Source: Nocardioides pantholopis
Lineage (GTDB): Bacteria > Actinomycetota > Actinomycetes > Propionibacteriales > Nocardioidaceae
Direction: 5' to 3'
DNA length: 64,000 nt
Assembly (NCBI RefSeq): GCF_003710085.1
Contig: NZ_CP033324.1
Coordinates: 3,969,501-4,033,500, forward strand
Below, one piece after another: positions 60,547 to 64,000 of this stretch (position 1 is the stretch's first letter; the number at the start of each line of letters is the position of its first letter). The notes beneath the pieces are model-generated. The model saw only the letters and a program-made list of their open reading frames with translations. It ran no database searches and was not told the origin of the DNA. The translations under genes and the position numbers were made by a program.

Positions 60547-61148
60547 GCGCCCCCGGCGACGACCCGCGGACCGACGCCGACCTGCTGGCCGCCCACGTCG
60601 CCGGCGACACCGACGCGTTCGGCACCCTGGTGGCCCGGCACCGCGACCGCCTGTGGGCGGTGGCGCTGCGCACCACCGGCCACCCCGAGGACGCCGCGGA
60701 CGGGCTCCAGGACGGCCTGGTGGCGGCGTACCGGAGGGCCGCGACGTTCCGCGGCGAGGCGGCGGTGGCGACCTGGCTGCACCGGGTGGTGGTGAACGCC
60801 TGTCTCGACCGCCTGCGCGCCACCCGGGTACGCCGCAGCGAGCCGCTGCCCGCGGACCTGGGCGAGTCCGACCCGGCGTACTCGACCGGTGGGTCGCCCA
60901 CGGACGACCCCGCCGCACGGGCGGACCAGGCGGAGACCCGCCGCCTGGTGCTGGCCGCCCTGCGCGCCCTGCCCCCCGAGCAGCGCGCCGCCCTAGTGCT
61001 GGTCGACATGGAGGGCTATCCGGTCGCCGAGGCGGCCGCGGTCCTCGGCTGCCCGGTCGGGACCGTGAAGTCGCGCTGCGCCCGCGGCCGAGCCCGGCTG
61101 GCGGTGCTCCTGGGCGTCCTGGGGCCGACCCCGGCGGCTCCCGGCTGA
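60543..61148 (+). CDS. sigM: ECF sigma factor SigM
   Basis: A 201-residue ECF sigma factor. Region 2 (DLLAAHVAGDTDAFGTLVAR, TTGHPEDAADGLQDGLVAAY) and region 4 (ALPPEQRAALVLVDMEGYPVAEAAAVLGCPVGTVKSR) are intact. ATG overlaps the pseudokinase stop (ATGA). The order murJ, pseudokinase, sigM, anti-sigma-like, trxB, trxA is conserved near actinobacterial origins and identifies it as SigM, linked to oxidative and envelope stress. Confidence 0.9.
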   Translation: MSAPGDDPRTDADLLAAHVAGDTDAFGTLVARHRDRLWAVALRTTGHPEDAADGLQDGLVAAYRRAATFRGEAAVATWLHRVVVNACLDRLRATRVRRSEPLPADLGESDPAYSTGGSPTDDPAARADQAETRRLVLAALRALPPEQRAALVLVDMEGYPVAEAAAVLGCPVGTVKSRCARGRARLAVLLGVLGPTPAAPG

Positions 61149-61236
61149 CCTGAGACCATCCCCCGACAGATCCAGACTCCCCGCCCGACCCGCCCGACCC
61201 CGCCAGACCCGCCAGACCCGAAGGAGGTGCACCGCC

Positions 61237-61959
61237 GTGACCGAGCCCCGGAACCCCGCCCCGACCCCGGAGCCTGACCTGACCCCCGAGCAGGAGGACC
61301 GGGTGCGCGACCTCCTCGCCGACGCCCGCCACGACGGGCCGGTGCCCGACGACGTCGCGGCCCGCCTGGACCAGGTGCTGGCCCGGCTCGGCGACGAGGA
61401 CCGCGAAGCCGACCCCGCGCTCGTGGCCCGGCGCCGCCAGCGCGGCGGCCGGCTGCTCGCCGCAGCCGCCTGCCTGGTCGTCGGCGGCGTCGTCGCGGGC
61501 CAGCTCGTCTCCTCCGACAACGACTCCAGCAGCGACGCGGACGACCAGGCCGGCGGCGGCGCCGCGACGGCGTCCTCGACGCCCGCCGACAGCTCGAGCG
61601 AGGTGCCCCTCGGCATGGTCGTCGAGCCCAGCGCGGCCCCGGTGCCGACCAGCGCGGATCCCGTCGAGGTGCGTCCCGAGCACTTCGCCCTGGACGCCGC
61701 CGCCATCAGCCCGCTGTCCGCCGACGTCGCCGGTCGGGGCGCCGCCCGGTCGGGCGCCGCGCAGGACGCCGCGACCCCGGCGGCGTGGTTCACCTGCGAG
61801 CCCGGGCCCTGGGGCGACGGCGACCTGGTGGCCGTGCAGTACGAGGGCGAGCCCGCCGTCCTCGCCTACCGGCCGGCCGAGGGCGCCACCCGCGTCGTCG
61901 AGGTGCTGCGCTGCGGCACCGGCGAGGTGTTGCGCTCGGTCACCGTGCCGCTGCCCTGA
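61237..61959 (+). CDS. Putative anti-SigM membrane protein
   Basis: A 240-residue protein with an acidic cytoplasmic N-terminus containing helices (DLTPEQEDRVRDLLADARHD), one transmembrane helix (GGRLLAAAACLVVGGVVAGQL), a Ser/Asp/Ala-rich stretch and a short extracytoplasmic beta domain (LVAVQYEGEPAVLAYRPAEG). Position between sigM and trxB suggests it is the SigM anti-sigma factor, but no ZAS zinc motif (HxxxCxxC) is visible. GTG at 61237 follows GAAGGAGGT. The 88 bases before it hold short CCCGCC/CCAGA repeats. Confidence 0.75.
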   Translation: MTEPRNPAPTPEPDLTPEQEDRVRDLLADARHDGPVPDDVAARLDQVLARLGDEDREADPALVARRRQRGGRLLAAAACLVVGGVVAGQLVSSDNDSSSDADDQAGGGAATASSTPADSSSEVPLGMVVEPSAAPVPTSADPVEVRPEHFALDAAAISPLSADVAGRGAARSGAAQDAATPAAWFTCEPGPWGDGDLVAVQYEGEPAVLAYRPAEGATRVVEVLRCGTGEVLRSVTVPLP

Positions 61960-62031
61960 GGCCCCCGGTGGGAATGCTGCTCCCCTACGATCGGTTGTCG
62001 AGGTAACCCCCATCGACCCCGAGAGGACGTC

Positions 62032-63042
62032 ATGTCCGAACCCCGCAACGTGATCATCATCGGCTCCGGCCCGTCGGGTTACACCGCCGCCGTGTACGCC
62101 GCCCGGGCCAGCCTGCAGCCCCTCGTCTTCGAGGGATCCGTGACCGCCGGCGGCGCCCTGATGAACACGACGGAGGTCGAGAACTTCCCGGGCTTCCGCG
62201 ACGGCATCATGGGCCCGGCCCTGATGGACGAGATGCGGGCCCAGGCCGAGCGCTTCGGCGCCGAGCTCGTGGCCGACGACGTGGTCGAGGTCGACCTGAC
62301 CGGCGAGCTGAAGGTCGTCCGGACCGCCACCGAGACCCACACCGCCCGTGCGGTGGTGCTGGCGACCGGCTCGGGCTACCGCAAGCTCGGTCTGCCCAAC
62401 GAGGAGGAGCTCTCCGGGCGCGGGGTCTCGTGGTGCGCGACCTGCGACGGGTTCTTCTTCCGCGACCAGCACATCGCCGTGGTCGGCGGCGGCGACTCCG
62501 CGATCGAGGAGGCGACCTTCCTCACCCGGTTCGGCTCCAAGGTCTCGCTGATCGTGCGCCGCGACGAGCTGCGCGCGTCCAAGATCATGCAGGAGCGGGC
62601 CTTCGCGGACCCCAAGCTCGAGATCGAGTGGAACTCCGTGGTCGAGTCGATCAACGGCTCCGACCGGCTGGAGTCGCTCACCCTCAAGGACACCGCCACC
62701 GGCGCGACCCGCGAGCTGCCGGCGACCGGTCTGTTCATCGCGATCGGTCACGACCCCCGCTCCGAGCTGCTGCGCGGCCAGGTCGACCTCGACGAGAACG
62801 GCTACGTCCTGGTCACCCACCCCTCGACGGCGACGAACCTGCCGGGCGTCTTCGCGGCCGGCGACCTCGTCGACCACCACTACCGGCAGGCGATCACCGC
62901 CGCCGGGACCGGCTGCTCGGCCGCGCTCGACGCCGAGCGCTACCTGGCCGAGCTCGACCACACCGCCGCCACCCGGGACGAGGCCCAGCAGGCCGTCGCG
63001 GGATCGGCGGCCTCCGAGACCGTCCAGACCGCCGGCCTGTGA
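62032..63042 (+). CDS. trxB: Thioredoxin reductase
   Basis: A 336-residue NADPH-dependent flavoenzyme reducing TrxA. FAD site [16 protein letters not shown], redox-active [10 protein letters not shown] (CxxC), NADPH site [15 protein letters not shown] and the final [24 protein letters not shown] 20-residue tail extends past the usual end. TACGAT at 61986-61991 is a good -10, giving a leader of about 35 bases with GAGAGGA as ribosome binding site. Confidence 0.97.
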   Translation: MSEPRNVIIIGSGPSGYTAAVYAARASLQPLVFEGSVTAGGALMNTTEVENFPGFRDGIMGPALMDEMRAQAERFGAELVADDVVEVDLTGELKVVRTATETHTARAVVLATGSGYRKLGLPNEEELSGRGVSWCATCDGFFFRDQHIAVVGGGDSAIEEATFLTRFGSKVSLIVRRDELRASKIMQERAFADPKLEIEWNSVVESINGSDRLESLTLKDTATGATRELPATGLFIAIGHDPRSELLRGQVDLDENGYVLVTHPSTATNLPGVFAAGDLVDHHYRQAITAAGTGCSAALDAERYLAELDHTAATRDEAQQAVAGSAASETVQTAGL

Positions 63043-63044
63043 GC

Positions 63045-63079
63045 GGGGAACATCCGCCCGCGGGCGGGTGTTCCTCCCC
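63045..63079 (+). terminator. Hairpin between trxB and trxA
   Basis: Arms 63048-63059 and 63062-63073 pair over 11 of 12 positions plus outer GGGG/CCCC. It may attenuate transcription so that trxA is also driven from its own start. Confidence 0.6.
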
Positions 63080-63141
63080 TGCAGCCGCACAACCGAGCAC
63101 TACCGGCCTCACCGGCCACCCCATCCGAGAAGGGAACAGTC

Positions 63142-63468
63142 GTGGGCAACATCGCAGCCGTGACCGACGCCGAGTTCGAGGCGCAGGTCCTCAAGTCCGA
63201 CAAGCCGGTCCTCGTGGACTTCTGGGCCGAGTGGTGCGGCCCGTGCCGCCAGGTCGCGCCCATCCTCGACGAGATCGCCGGAGCGCACGGTGACAAGATC
63301 ACGTTCTTCAAGATGAACGTGGACGAGAACCCGGTCACCCCGTCCTCCTACCGGGTGACCGGCATCCCCACGATCAACGTCTACCAGGGCGGCGAGGTCG
63401 TGAAGACCATCGTCGGCGCCCGGCCCAAGGCGGCGCTGCTCAACGAGCTCGCCGACTACATCGCCTGA
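63142..63468 (+). CDS. trxA: Thioredoxin
   Basis: A 108-residue thioredoxin with the active site WAEWCGPCRQVAP (CGPC) and the cis-Pro loop VTGIPTINVYQGGE. It reduces cytoplasmic disulfides and is recycled by TrxB. GTG at 63142 follows GAGAAGGGA. It overlaps the convergent GNAT gene's end by 29 bases. Confidence 0.97.
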   Translation: MGNIAAVTDAEFEAQVLKSDKPVLVDFWAEWCGPCRQVAPILDEIAGAHGDKITFFKMNVDENPVTPSSYRVTGIPTINVYQGGEVVKTIVGARPKAALLNELADYIA

Positions 63469-64000
63469 GCAGACCGCTCCGCTCCGCGGCCCCCGCTCCC
63501 AGCCCGTTCCTCGGGCTCGGGGACGGGGGCTGCGCCGGTCTCGGGGCCGGTCGGGGGGCCCGGACGGCCCCGACCAGGCGCTCCAGCGCCGCCTCGACCT
63601 CGCCGCGCCAGGACACGGCGGTGCGCAGGTCCATCCGCATCCGCGGCGTCAGCGGGTGCGGCCGCTGGGTGCGGAAGCCCACGCCGCCCAGGAAGTCCAC
63701 CGGCAGCACGCACGAGGCGCCCGGCACCTTCGGCACCCGGGTCCCGAAGGCCTCCACCGCCGTGAAGCCGCCGCGCCCGACCAGGTCGCGGGCCATCGCC
63801 TGGATGAGCATCCGGCCCAGTCCCCCGCCCGCGTGCGCGGGATCGACGTACGCCGTGGTGAGCAGCACCGCGTCCGGTGAGATCGGGGCGGTCGCGAACC
63901 CGGCGGCCCCCGGCACGAACGCCTCCGGGGCGTAGACGACGTAGCCGACGGGCTGGCCGTCGACCAGCGCGACCCGCCCGCACGAGCCCCACTCGCGCAG
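63440..64000 (-). CDS. GNAT family N-acetyltransferase (partial)
   Basis: The C-terminal 186 codons of a minus-strand gene that begins beyond the right end of the window. CoA-binding motif A is present (LLTTAYVDPAHAGGGLGRMLIQAMARDLVGRGG), preceded by the strand RVALVDGQPVGYVVYAPEAFVPG. The substrate is unknown. The Pro/Arg-rich last 40 residues may be disordered and run into trxA sequence. Confidence 0.82.
   Translation of the reverse strand: MREWGSCGRVALVDGQPVGYVVYAPEAFVPGAAGFATAPISPDAVLLTTAYVDPAHAGGGLGRMLIQAMARDLVGRGGFTAVEAFGTRVPKVPGASCVLPVDFLGGVGFRTQRPHPLTPRMRMDLRTAVSWRGEVEAALERLVGAVRAPRPAPRPAQPPSPSPRNGLGAGAAERSGLLRRCSRRAR

Overview
The window is high-GC chromosomal DNA from an actinobacterium. 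Its gene content best fits the Nocardioides/Nocardioidaceae group: F420-dependent oxidoreductase, DinB/mycothiol-type protein, DUF6049-MurJ-pseudokinase-SigM cluster, PadR-ino1 pair, WHG-free high-GC codon use and many GTG starts. The genus is an inference, not a match. The right end (murJ, sigM, trxB, trxA) together with rpsF-ssb-rpsR-rplI and dnaB is the set usually found close to oriC in actinobacteria, so the origin probably lies just beyond position 64000.

Left part (1-15 kb): an overlapping operon of a YCII/DGPF protein, an ECF42-type sigma factor and an M3 oligopeptidase that runs off the window. It is followed by small metabolic genes, an unusual zinc-ribbon SDR-like protein, a DUF429-alarmone-synthetase fusion, the pseudouridine degradation pair psuK-psuG, a membrane fatty acid desaturase, and a guanidine-III riboswitch controlling a Gdx guanidinium exporter. 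Middle-left (15-29 kb): an M20 amidohydrolase, a large LuxR/MalT-type ATPase regulator, small membrane and lipoproteins, TetR/VOC and EamA genes, an erm 23S rRNA methyltransferase behind a 20-residue leader peptide and three tandem hairpins, an M14 carboxypeptidase, a CGNR regulator with a divergent alpha/beta hydrolase, and a frameshifted secreted metzincin.

Centre (29-38 kb): dnaB, an intergenic DnaA-box cluster, a MATE exporter, the rpsF-ssb-rpsR-rplI operon, a small Ser/Thr kinase, an XRE regulator with a divergent SDR, and endonuclease IV. The next segment (38.2-44.1 kb) is the most unusual: a compact operon of ECF sigma factor, small beta-rich protein, cytoplasmic subtilisin-like protease carrying six NPFHAS repeats, and TPR-CHAT caspase-like protease, with a DUF5317/micropeptide pair converging on it. 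It looks like an intracellular two-protease signalling or conflict system.

Right part (44-64 kb) is mostly cell envelope and housekeeping: a FemAB-like aminoacyltransferase coupled to an alanine-racemase-like protein, a class A penicillin-binding protein coupled to a GT87-type mannosyltransferase-like protein, PadR and inositol-phosphate synthase (start of mycothiol/phosphatidylinositol synthesis), tRNA CCA nucleotidyltransferase, then DUF6049-murJ-pseudokinase-sigM-anti-sigma-like, trxB-trxA and a partial GNAT acetyltransferase.

A recurring regulatory signature is a -10 hexamer TANNNT placed only 6-8 nt before the start codon, seen at about fifteen genes. This implies widespread leaderless transcripts. 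No tRNA, rRNA, CRISPR array, insertion sequence or prophage was recognised.
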